This document shows, in pieces, positions 1 through 7,855 of a stretch of DNA of 37,777 nt. Under the pieces are notes generated by a model that saw nothing but the letters and a program-made list of their open reading frames with translations, did no database searches and was not told where the DNA came from. The first letter of the stretch is position 1, and every line of letters starts with the position of its first letter. A program made the position numbers and the translations under genes. Source of the stretch: JAATGI01 sp036510675 (GTDB lineage: Bacteria > Pseudomonadota > Alphaproteobacteria > ATCC43930 > CGMCC-115725); assembly GCA_036510675.1 (NCBI GenBank), contig DATCDN010000014.1:1-37777 (forward strand), written 5' to 3'.

Positions 1-2
1 TG

Positions 3-125
3 CTGCGAAAAGCCGCCGAGCGAACCGTCGAGACAACATGGAAACGCATCGGAACCCTGCTCAACGCCTTCTCATCCCAAGAATGCGCCAACTACCTCAG
101 AAACTCCGGATACGCTTCAATCTAG
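3..125 (+). CDS. IS630-family transposase, C-terminal fragment (5' part outside window)
   Basis: An open frame entering from the left edge encodes 40 residues and stops at TAG (123-125). The translation contains WKRIGTLLNAF followed by ECANYLRNSGY, which matches my recollection of the C-terminal tail of IS630-family (Tc1/mariner-like DDE) transposases. Only the extreme C-terminus is visible, so the catalytic residues and intactness cannot be judged. It reads towards the flagellar genes but ends well before them. It marks the left boundary of the flagellar locus as an insertion hotspot. Confidence 0.75.
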   Translation: MRKAAERTVETTWKRIGTLLNAFSSQECANYLRNSGYASI

Positions 126-131
126 ATGGAT

Positions 132-291
132 CAGACTCTAAGAGGCTGTTTGAAAATTGCCGCGAGACCCGAACTGGGGGGCCACCGACCGGGCCCGCGC
201 ACAACAGAAGTGGCGCTTTTGGGCCGGCCCGATTGATCAGTATGCTCGGTTCTTATAGTCAGGGCCATTTTCAAACGGACTCTGGAGTCTG
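132..291. repeat. Inverted-repeat pair of about 30 bp, possible MITE or IS end
   Basis: The arm at 132-161 (core GCTGTTTGAAAATTGCC) is an imperfect inverted copy of 263-291 (reverse-complement core CCGTTTGAAAATGGCC). The match is about 25 of 30 with one gap. The arms enclose about 100 bp with no convincing gene. The left arm starts seven bases after the transposase stop, so it may be the terminal repeat of that IS. Alternatively the whole 160 bp is a small non-autonomous element. No clear target duplication is visible at the flanks. Confidence 0.5.
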
Positions 292-366
292 ATTCACCCA
301 AATTGAAACATTTTTTCCCTTACTGGCGAACGCCGGTATCTATCGAGCCGTTGCACCATGGGCCCC

Positions 367-411
367 TCCCCCGGCTTGAGCGGGGGATCACGCCGGGACG
401 GTGATTTTTTT
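367..411 (+). terminator. Possible terminator-like hairpins with T-tract
   Basis: A 7-bp stem (367-373 with 381-387, 7-nt loop) is followed by a weaker 5-bp stem (387-391 with 401-405) and a run of seven T at 405-411. The T-tract suits rightward transcription coming from the IS side. On the minus strand it would precede the stems, so it is not a good terminator for the flg operon that ends at 423. The rest of 292-422 shows nothing recognisable. Confidence 0.3.
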
Positions 412-422
412 CTTTAATCCCG

Positions 423-3400
423 TCAGCGCAGCCAGGCGGCGCGCCATTCGTCGAGATGATCCTCCATCATCCAGCCGGCCAGCACTGCATCGCGCAGCCG
501 CGCGCCGTCGCGCCGGCATGCCTCGCGGTCGGCCGCCATCTCCAGGATGGTCTTGATCCAGTCGCGGTGCCGGTTCTTTAGCCGGGTCACCGGCAGCGCG
601 CCTTGATAGGGCACGATGTCGGTGCAGATCACCGGATAGCCGAGCACGCCATATTCGAGAAGGCGCAGATTGCTCTTGCCCTCGTTGAAGGGATTATATT
701 CGAGCGGCGCGATCGCGAGGTCGAGATCGAGCGATGCCAGCTTCTTCGGATAGGCATCGAGCGGCACCCATTCGTGAAACTCCGCCACGAACGGCATCAG
801 CGCCTCGGGGCACATGCCGAAAAACACCCAGTCGACGGTGCGCGCGGTGGCTTCGAGCACGCTCGCCATCAGCGACAGATCGCCGAGATGGCCGACCGCG
901 CCGGCCCAGCCGACGCGCGGCTTGCCCGCCGGCCGCCGCCCCGGCTCAAGACCGCGCCAGCGCGCGCCCTCGAGACGATTCGGCACCACCCGTACCTCGT
1001 CGCACAATTTGCCATAGGCGCGAGCCAGCGGCTCGGTGCTGACCACCAGTCGATCGCACAGCGCCAGCGCCTCTTTCATCCGCAGCCCGATATCGCCGGC
1101 GATCGAGGCGCGATAGGCGCTCTTGATCGGCAGGTTGGTGATCAAATCGTCGATCTCGAACACCCGGAACGCCCGGCTCGTGGATTTCACCATGCGGATG
1201 GTTTCGAGCTGATCGGGCTGAAGCTGGCGCTGGAATACGATGGTGTCGGGATCGATGCGAGCGAGTTCCGGCGGCCGCATGAAGCGCATGGTCTCGTGGG
1301 TGTGCAGCAGGCCGGCGCGGAACAGGGCGCGGCTTGGCGCGATCATGCGGTACTCGCCGCAGCCCTCGCGGTCGGCTGGATGCACCAGCACGCGCGGGCG
1401 CGGCCGGAAATCGGGGTCCCAGGTCGGCGCCCCCTCGCCCTCCGTGGTGAAGCCGGTCTGCATTAGCGTCAGGTTGCGGTTATAGGCGGGATCGAGCGCG
1501 ATGGCCGGCATCCAGCGCGCATACATGGCGGATTTCTCGCGGGTGAAGCGGTCGGCCTTCTCTTGGTCGGGCTTGCCCTCGACATCGCCGCGCAGGCTGG
1601 CGCTGGTTTCGTGCAACAGCCGCGCATAGGGCGTCCACACCACGCGATAGCCGGCCTGGCGCACGCGCAGGCAATAATCGACATCGTTATAGCAGACCGC
1701 GAACGCCTCCTCGTCGAGGCCGCGCAGCTCCTCATAGACGGAACGGCGCGTCACCATGCAGGCGGCGGTCACCGCCGAGAATTCCTGCTGGACCTGGAGC
1801 CGCCCCCAATAGCCGGCCGCATCGCCTGGCGCGCCGTTGAAGGGATGATCCGCCGGCGCGCCCCAACCGATGCCCAGAATGACGCCGCCATGCTGGATCC
1901 GGCCATCGGGATAGAACAGCTTGGCGCCGACCGCGCCGACATCGGGGCGGCGGGCATGGTCCATCATCTCCGACAGCCAGTCGCCGTCGAGCGGCGCCGT
2001 ATCGTTGTTGAGGAGACAGATATACTCGCCCCGCGCCGCGTCGCGCACCGCGGCGTTGTTCATCGCCGAGAAATTGAACGGCCCCGGATGGCGCAGCACC
2101 CTAAGGCGGCTGCCGATCGTCTCGCGCTTGTCGTCGATGATCCGCAGATAGTCGATGGCATCGGCGCTGGTCGAGCCGTTATCGACAACGATCACCTCGT
2201 AATTCTGATAGCGGGTGAGGCGCAGCACCGTCTCGACGCAGCGCTGGAGCAGCGCCAGCTGATTCTTGGTCGGGATCACGATCGAGACCAGCGGCTCGGC
2301 GCCGTCATGGCTATAGCGCACCCGGCAGAACAGCGGCTTCGCCCCCGGCTCGGCGACCGCCGCGATGCCCTGTCGATCGAGATGCGCCTGCACCAGCCGG
2401 GGCAGATCGGCGCAGATCGCGGTCACCGGCCGGCGCGACCGCCCCGACTTGGTGAAGCGGTGATAGAGCACGTCGGCGATGTGGCCGAAGCCGCCCGCGA
2501 CCCCGCGCTCGGCGATGCGCAGCGCCAGATCGCATTCCTCGAGACCGTCCCAGCGCGGATCGAACCCGCCCAGCGCCGCGAACACGCCGTGCCGCACCGC
2601 GAGGAAACCCCCGACATAGGGCATGCTGCGCAGCAGATCGAGATTGAAATCGGGCTTGAATTGCGGCGAGGCGCGCACCCCCGCGGCATCGATGCGATCC
2701 TCGTCGGTGTAACAGGCAAGCCATTCCGGATATCGAATGATACCCATCTGAAGCGCCAATAATGCATGGCTTGCTACCTGGTCGCCGCCATCGATCAGCC
2801 CCACCCAATCCGCGCCGCTGTCCGCCAAGGCGCGGTTCAGCACCGCCACCAGCGGCCCGCTGTCGCGATGCCAGACGACGCGGCCACCCGCCTCCACCCC
2901 CGGCGGCGGCTCGCCAGCGGCCGCGACATGGAGCCGCCAATCGCCGGCAATCTGAGCCTGAAGCGAGCGCAGCGTCACCATCACCCGGTCCTCGGTGCCG
3001 GCCGGCAGAACCATGCCCAGCGCGAAGCTGGTCTCGCTATCCAGTTGCACGATCCGCTCCGCCACCCAATCCTTCCGGGCAAAGGCGGTGGTGGCGCGGG
3101 CGGCGAGCCAGGCCGCGTAATCGGGCTCGGTCACCAGTTCCCGCGTTGGCTGTGGCGCGCGGGCGGCGGGCGCCAGCGCCGGGGCGCGCGCCGGCTCGGC
3201 AATCAGCTCGCGCATCACCCGGTCGGCGCGGTCGATTTCGCCGCGCACCCGGTCGCAGATCGCATGCAGCGCCGGACCGTCGCCGACGGTGAACGCGCGC
3301 TCGATGGTCTCGACCCAGCCCGGCGGCTCGGCGGTCAAATCAGGGGCGCCCCCGTCGTCCGCCCGATGGTGCCAGAGTTCCGGCGCCAGCAACCTCCCCA

Positions 3401-4124
3401 CCGCCGGCGCGGCCGCCGCCGGCGACACCGGCCAGTCGATCGCCAATTCCCGCGTCATCCGCTCGGCGAGCCGCGACCAGCCGGCGCGTTCCGCCACCAG
3501 ATCGCGATAATGCACGATGGCGCGGCGCGGGCCGCGACTATGGGCTTCGGCCTCCAGCACATGGCGCAGCCACAGCAGCGCGGCGCGGGCCGCACTGATT
3601 CCGTCGCGCGCCGCCAGCGACGCCGCGACCTCGGCCGGCCGGCGCAGCATCAGGAGATAGCGTGGCTCGACCGCGATCTCCCGCAACAGCGGCTGCCACA
3701 ACGGCAGCAGGCGACAGAGCCGCGGGTCCTTCACGCCCCAGCACGACGCGGCGGCGAAATCGCGCGCCACGATGGCGCGCAGCGCGACGCGCGACGCCGA
3801 CGCGGCCGGACCGTCCTGCCAGCCTGCCGGCAGCGGGCGCACATCGTCCCAGCGCGAGCCGAGGGCGGCGAGCAGCCCCTCATGCACCGCGACGATTTCC
3901 AGATGCTCGAAATAGCCCTTGGGATTGTCGGGGGTCGCCGGCATCAGCCGCGCGCCCAGATCGACGCCCAGCCGGCTGAGAACCCCCGCCAGCGCCGAGG
4001 TGCCGCTGCGATGCATGCCCAGCACCAGCAGCGCGCCAGGCCGGCCCGCGATCGCGGCGGGCGCGAGCGATGCGGGCGCGCCGGTTTCACCCACGGTCAC
4101 GGTCAGCGGCATTGTTTCATTCAT
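423..4124 (-). CDS. Sulfotransferase / tandem glycosyltransferase fusion protein
   Basis: A predicted 1233-residue multidomain enzyme. Residues ~28-300 look like a PAPS-dependent sulfotransferase: GMHRSGTSALAGVL at 36-49 fits the 5'-phosphosulfate loop. Residues ~366-560 resemble a degenerate GT2 half (YTDEDRID present, acidic motif reduced to DGGD). Residues ~612-840 are a full GT2 domain (VSIVIPTKNQ, VVDNGS, LLNNDTAPLDGDW, and ETS near its end). Residues ~910-1233 resemble a GT4/GT1-type glycosyltransferase. The ATG at 4124 is preferred over the upstream in-frame start at 4199 because GGGGGA precedes it and the extra 25 residues are not family-like. It lies 99 bp downstream of flgL on the same strand, so modification of flagellin, hook or junction proteins, or of a surface glycan, is a reasonable inference. 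The substrate is unknown. No signal peptide is seen, so it is probably cytosolic. Confidence 0.8.
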   Translation of the reverse strand: MNETMPLTVTVGETGAPASLAPAAIAGRPGALLVLGMHRSGTSALAGVLSRLGVDLGARLMPATPDNPKGYFEHLEIVAVHEGLLAALGSRWDDVRPLPAGWQDGPAASASRVALRAIVARDFAAASCWGVKDPRLCRLLPLWQPLLREIAVEPRYLLMLRRPAEVAASLAARDGISAARAALLWLRHVLEAEAHSRGPRRAIVHYRDLVAERAGWSRLAERMTRELAIDWPVSPAAAAPAVGRLLAPELWHHRADDGGAPDLTAEPPGWVETIERAFTVGDGPALHAICDRVRGEIDRADRVMRELIAEPARAPALAPAARAPQPTRELVTEPDYAAWLAARATTAFARKDWVAERIVQLDSETSFALGMVLPAGTEDRVMVTLRSLQAQIAGDWRLHVAAAGEPPPGVEAGGRVVWHRDSGPLVAVLNRALADSGADWVGLIDGGDQVASHALLALQMGIIRYPEWLACYTDEDRIDAAGVRASPQFKPDFNLDLLRSMPYVGGFLAVRHGVFAALGGFDPRWDGLEECDLALRIAERGVAGGFGHIADVLYHRFTKSGRSRRPVTAICADLPRLVQAHLDRQGIAAVAEPGAKPLFCRVRYSHDGAEPLVSIVIPTKNQLALLQRCVETVLRLTRYQNYEVIVVDNGSTSADAIDYLRIIDDKRETIGSRLRVLRHPGPFNFSAMNNAAVRDAARGEYICLLNNDTAPLDGDWLSEMMDHARRPDVGAVGAKLFYPDGRIQHGGVILGIGWGAPADHPFNGAPGDAAGYWGRLQVQQEFSAVTAACMVTRRSVYEELRGLDEEAFAVCYNDVDYCLRVRQAGYRVVWTPYARLLHETSASLRGDVEGKPDQEKADRFTREKSAMYARWMPAIALDPAYNRNLTLMQTGFTTEGEGAPTWDPDFRPRPRVLVHPADREGCGEYRMIAPSRALFRAGLLHTHETMRFMRPPELARIDPDTIVFQRQLQPDQLETIRMVKSTSRAFRVFEIDDLITNLPIKSAYRASIAGDIGLRMKEALALCDRLVVSTEPLARAYGKLCDEVRVVPNRLEGARWRGLEPGRRPAGKPRVGWAGAVGHLGDLSLMASVLEATARTVDWVFFGMCPEALMPFVAEFHEWVPLDAYPKKLASLDLDLAIAPLEYNPFNEGKSNLRLLEYGVLGYPVICTDIVPYQGALPVTRLKNRHRDWIKTILEMAADREACRRDGARLRDAVLAGWMMEDHLDEWRAAWLR

Positions 4125-4223
4125 CGCGCCCGTCCCCCAACACCCAAATTCCCACTTTCCGCTTTTGCTATTTTCGTCAAACCGCGTGATGCCGGTCAAG
4201 TTTCGGCGGCGCGACTCCGGCCG

Positions 4224-5483
4224 CTATGGGCCGATGACCGAGAACAGGCTGAGATTCTGAATCCGCGCGAATGCCTGTTCCGACGCCTGCAGCGAGACGA
4301 TGCCCTCGTTATAATTTGTCAGGACTTGCGGCAGGTTGGCGGACTGAAGACCCGATAGCTGCGCCTGCGCCTGGGTGCTGGTGGCGGTGTCCTGGGCCTG
4401 GACCGATTGAATGTTGGAGAGATTGCCGCCGAGCGTGGCCTGGGCGCCGAGCACGCTGGTTTGCGCCGATTCGAGCTCGGCCAGCACGTTCTGGATTTGC
4501 TGCTGGCTGATCGCGCTGGTCGCGCCGCCCGGCATGGCCAGCGTCGTCTGAAGCGACTGGAGGATCTGAAAGACGCTGACATTTTGGCTGGGAGCGACGA
4601 CGAAACTGTCGCCGGCCGCCGGCGTGCCGTTGATGCCGACATCCATGCCGCCGATGGTCAGGCCGGCGCCGGGCGCGAAACTGCCCGAGGCGACGATGCC
4701 GCTCGATGCGGTGAAGCCGGCGGCGCCGGGGCTGCCGGTGCCGCTGGTAACGCTATAGGCCATGCTGCCGTTCGGGCTGGCGGCGCCGAAGGTCACGACA
4801 AACTGGGTCCCGGCCAGTTGCTCGGCCTGAAGCTGGCTGGCGCTGGTGACGCCGCCGGCGACCGCATAGGCATGGCCGGTATTCGATCCCGACGCGGCGA
4901 CCGAGAAGCTGCCGTTGCCGCCGGGGATGTTCATGAAGATGCCCTGCCCCGAGAGGGTCACCGGCACCGCCAGCGACGGCGCGATCTCCAGCGAGCTGGC
5001 GCCGCCATCGCCGGTGAACACGACCTGGCCACTGGGCTGGATAGCGAATGGCGCCGACGCCGTTCGCGAGCCGCCGAATAGATACTGCCCGTCGGAGGAT
5101 TGCGTATTGCCGACCTGGACCAATTGCTGCAAGGCGCTCTGCACCGTCGCGGCCAGCGCGTGGCGGTCGTCGTCGCTGATCGTGCCGTTCGCGGCCTGGA
5201 TCGCGGTCGTCTTGATCTGGGCGAGGATGGTGCTGACGCTTTGTAGCGAACCCAGACTGTTCTCGATCGATTGCACGCCGCTTTGCGCGTTGGCGCTGTC
5301 GACCGACAGGTGATTGATCTGCCCCTGGAGGCTGAGCGCCGCGCCCGCGCCCGCGGGATTGTCGAGCGCGCTCTGCATGGTTTGGCCGCTGGCGATCTGC
5401 TGATTCAGCGCGTTGACATTGCTCTCCTGGTTCATCATGTCGGCGAGCGAGCCGAGGAGAAATTCGCTAGTGCTGATGCGCAT
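4224..5483 (-). CDS. flgL: Hook-filament junction protein FlgL (HAP3)
   Basis: This 419-residue protein forms the second ring of the hook-filament junction, between FlgK and flagellin. The N-terminus (MRISTSEFLLGSLADMMNQ, then LNQQIASGQTMQSALDNPAG) and the C-terminus (LQASEQAFARIQNLSLFSVI) are the flagellin-like D0/D1 helices typical of FlgL. The middle is a Gly/Ala/Ser-rich variable region. It follows flgK by 13 bp, as in the classical flgKL pair. It is exported by the flagellar type III system without a cleaved signal, presumably chaperoned by an FlgN-type protein. Length is somewhat above the ~317 residues of Salmonella because of the expanded central domain. Confidence 0.93.
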   Translation of the reverse strand: MRISTSEFLLGSLADMMNQESNVNALNQQIASGQTMQSALDNPAGAGAALSLQGQINHLSVDSANAQSGVQSIENSLGSLQSVSTILAQIKTTAIQAANGTISDDDRHALAATVQSALQQLVQVGNTQSSDGQYLFGGSRTASAPFAIQPSGQVVFTGDGGASSLEIAPSLAVPVTLSGQGIFMNIPGGNGSFSVAASGSNTGHAYAVAGGVTSASQLQAEQLAGTQFVVTFGAASPNGSMAYSVTSGTGSPGAAGFTASSGIVASGSFAPGAGLTIGGMDVGINGTPAAGDSFVVAPSQNVSVFQILQSLQTTLAMPGGATSAISQQQIQNVLAELESAQTSVLGAQATLGGNLSNIQSVQAQDTATSTQAQAQLSGLQSANLPQVLTNYNEGIVSLQASEQAFARIQNLSLFSVIGP

Positions 5484-5496
5484 CCGAGTCCGCCGC

Positions 5497-7473
5497 CTAC
5501 TGCATCGCCGCGATCAGGTTGGTGAAGAGACTCTGCACCGTGGCGATGATCTGGGCCGACGCCTGATAGGCCTGCTGATACGACACCAGCATCGCGGCGG
5601 ATTCGTCGAGATTGACGCCCGAGATCGACTGCTGAACATTTTGTGCCGCGGTCAGGACGCCTTGCGACGATTGGCTGGCGACCTGTGCCTCCTGTCCCTG
5701 GTTGCCGATCGCGCTGACGAGCTGGGCGTAGTAGTCGCCCAGGCTTTGGCTGGCGATCAGATTGCTGGAATTCAAACCGGCCATGGCGCCGATATTGCCG
5801 TTGTTGCCGGGACCGGCGGGATCGAGCACATAGCTGTCGCCCGCCACCGCGTTGGCGCCGGTCAGCGACACGGTCAGCGCCTGGCCCGCGGCGGCGCCCG
5901 GATATTCCAGCGCGATGGTGGCGCCGCCCGAGGCGCTGAAGCTGCCCGATGTCACCGTCGCCCCGCCGCTGGAGAGCACGTTGAAGGTGGTGGGAGAGGT
6001 GAATTTGATCGACAGGGCCTGGCCGAAATCGGCCGCCGGCACGATCGCCGTGCCGGGCGGCAGCGCCCTATTGGCGACCGTGCCGCCGATCGTCGCCTGA
6101 ACATTGCCGACATTGCCATCGACGATGCCACCGCCGCTGGTCGTGGCTCCGGCAGTGGCGACATAGGCCGATGCCGCCGCGATCAGTTTGGGATCGGTCA
6201 TCGTTACCGCGATGCTCTTCGCGGCGTTGGTCGTCGGCTGCACCTCGAAACTGTCGCCGACATTGACGGTGCCCGAGAGGGTCATCGTCATGCCGTTATA
6301 GCTGAGGGTGGAACCGCTGCCCAACGACGTCGTCTGGCCGGTGGCCTGGTCGGTCGCCTGATAGCCGGTCGCTGTCCGCGTCAGGACGAAATTGTCCGGC
6401 ACCAGCGCGCTGGCGCTGGTGATCGCGACGGCAACCGAGCCGGTCCCGGTATTGCTGGACGCGGTGTAGGTCGCGGGCGCCGGCAGCGAAAATATCGCCT
6501 GGCCGAGATTGCCGTTGAGGTCGAGCCCTTGGGCCTGCTGGCTGTTGACCGCCGCCGCGAAATTATTGGCCAGCGCACCGACCGAGCTGGCGACGGTTTC
6601 GAGCTGATTGCGAAAGCTGATCAGGCCGCCCAGCGTGCCGCCGCTGAGACTGGCGCTGATATCGTTGCCGGTCGGGCCATAGGTCACGGCGGTATTGCCG
6701 TCGAGATAGCTGCCGGAGGTGGCGGTGAGCTGATAGGAGCTGCCGCCATTGACCAAAGCGGCGCCGCCATTGGCATAGATATCGACGGCGCCGTTGCTTC
6801 CTTGAACCACGCTGACGCCGATTTCCTGCGACAATTGCTGAACCATCTGGTCGCGCTGATCGAGCAGATTGTTCGGCGCCGTGCCGCCGGCGCCGGATTG
6901 CGCGGTGATGGTGCGGTTGAGCGCCGCGATCCCCGAGGTCAGCCCATCGATCTGCGTCACCGTCGCGCCGATCTGCTGATTCTGCGAGGCGAGATTGGCG
7001 GCGACCGCGCCGCCGACCGAATTGAAGAGCGACGCCGCCGACTGGGCATCGCCGAGCATGATCTGGCGGTTCGGCAGGCTGGCGGCGTTTTGCGCGACCG
7101 TGCTGACGCCGCTGAAAAACGTATCGATCGCCTGGCTCAGCCCGTTCGCGCCGCCCGAGACGACGGGAAAGATCGCCGACAGATTCTGGGCGTTCGACAG
7201 CACCGTCTGGGCGGCCTGGTTAGTCGCGGTCGCCCCGATGATTTCCTGAAAGACGAATTGATTGAAGGCGCGCTGGATCGAGGTGACGTTGGTGCCGGCG
7301 CCCTCGCCGCCGGCCGGCAGATTGGTCCCCGGCACCGCCACCTGATTGATGGTCTCAAGATTATAGCCGGGCGTGTTGACGTTCGACGTGTTGTTCGAAA
7401 TCGTCTGCATGCCCTCGGTCGCGGCGTTGAGGCCGCTGACGCCGACATTGAGAATCGAGGTGAGGCCGCTCAT
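5497..7473 (-). CDS. flgK: Hook-filament junction protein FlgK (HAP1)
   Basis: This 658-residue protein forms the first junction ring on the hook. The N-terminal motif SGLTSILNVGVSGLNAATEG with SNNTSNVNTPGYN is the standard FlgK/rod-hook D0 signature. The C-terminus (SGVNLDESAAMLVSYQQAYQ, then ATVQSLFTNLIAAM) is the FlgK-specific terminal helix. The central ~400 residues are Thr/Ala/Gly-rich and more variable than in enteric FlgK (~550 residues). The ATG is separated by one base from the stop of the upstream 124-codon gene, implying translational coupling. Confidence 0.95.
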   Translation of the reverse strand: MSGLTSILNVGVSGLNAATEGMQTISNNTSNVNTPGYNLETINQVAVPGTNLPAGGEGAGTNVTSIQRAFNQFVFQEIIGATATNQAAQTVLSNAQNLSAIFPVVSGGANGLSQAIDTFFSGVSTVAQNAASLPNRQIMLGDAQSAASLFNSVGGAVAANLASQNQQIGATVTQIDGLTSGIAALNRTITAQSGAGGTAPNNLLDQRDQMVQQLSQEIGVSVVQGSNGAVDIYANGGAALVNGGSSYQLTATSGSYLDGNTAVTYGPTGNDISASLSGGTLGGLISFRNQLETVASSVGALANNFAAAVNSQQAQGLDLNGNLGQAIFSLPAPATYTASSNTGTGSVAVAITSASALVPDNFVLTRTATGYQATDQATGQTTSLGSGSTLSYNGMTMTLSGTVNVGDSFEVQPTTNAAKSIAVTMTDPKLIAAASAYVATAGATTSGGGIVDGNVGNVQATIGGTVANRALPPGTAIVPAADFGQALSIKFTSPTTFNVLSSGGATVTSGSFSASGGATIALEYPGAAAGQALTVSLTGANAVAGDSYVLDPAGPGNNGNIGAMAGLNSSNLIASQSLGDYYAQLVSAIGNQGQEAQVASQSSQGVLTAAQNVQQSISGVNLDESAAMLVSYQQAYQASAQIIATVQSLFTNLIAAMQ

Positions 7474-7474
7474 C

Positions 7475-7849
7475 TCAGACGCGCCCGATGACCCGGCCGC
7501 CGGCGTGGCCGCGAATGCCGGAGGGGATGCCCTCGCCGCGCGCCATCAAGAGATCGGCGCGCAATTGTTGCAGCCGCGCATCGGTGCTGCGCCATGATTG
7601 CGTGGTTTCGCGCCACAGCGCCTCGGCGGCGCGCTGCAACTCGACGGTGATCGGAATTTTCAGGCCGCGGCGCGCCGCGTCGGTGCGGATCAGCGCGTCG
7701 ATCAGCTCGCCGCGCCGCTGCAGCAACCGTGCCACGAGATCGCGCGGGCGGCGCGATAATTGGCCCGAACGCTCGATGCGGAACAGGCGAACGAGACGGC
7801 GCGCCAGAAGGGCCTCATGCGCCACGATATCGCGTCCGCCCTCGGCCAT
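7475..7849 (-). CDS. Small charged helical protein between flgJ and flgK, possible FlgN/FliT-type export chaperone
   Basis: A 124-residue Arg-rich, probably all-helical protein that I do not recognise with certainty. It has no signal peptide or membrane segment. The heptad-like stretch around ARLLQRRGELIDALIRTDAA and the later helix LWRETTQSWRSTDARLQQLR resemble the bundles of small flagellar chaperones. The C-terminus ends in a Gly/Arg tail (GGRVIGRV). Its place directly ahead of flgK and flgL, the usual FlgN clients, supports a chaperone role. However, a much better FlgN candidate exists at 16436-16801, so this would be a second one. It ends one base before flgK starts and begins 6 bp after flgJ ends. 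Confidence 0.6.
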   Translation of the reverse strand: MAEGGRDIVAHEALLARRLVRLFRIERSGQLSRRPRDLVARLLQRRGELIDALIRTDAARRGLKIPITVELQRAAEALWRETTQSWRSTDARLQQLRADLLMARGEGIPSGIRGHAGGRVIGRV

Positions 7850-7855
7850 CGGCCC

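Noticed and set aside
38..292. Plus-strand frame of 84 codons at the left edge
   Set aside because: Overlaps the IS630 transposase tail in another frame and runs through the inverted repeat; no support.
2766..4358. Plus-strand open frame of 530 codons opposite the glycosyltransferase fusion
   Set aside because: Antisense shadow; runs across a gene boundary and has no family signature.
5413..7491. Plus-strand open frame of 692 codons opposite flgK
   Set aside because: Spans flgK and parts of its neighbours on the wrong strand; Arg/Gly/Asp-rich without recognisable motifs.
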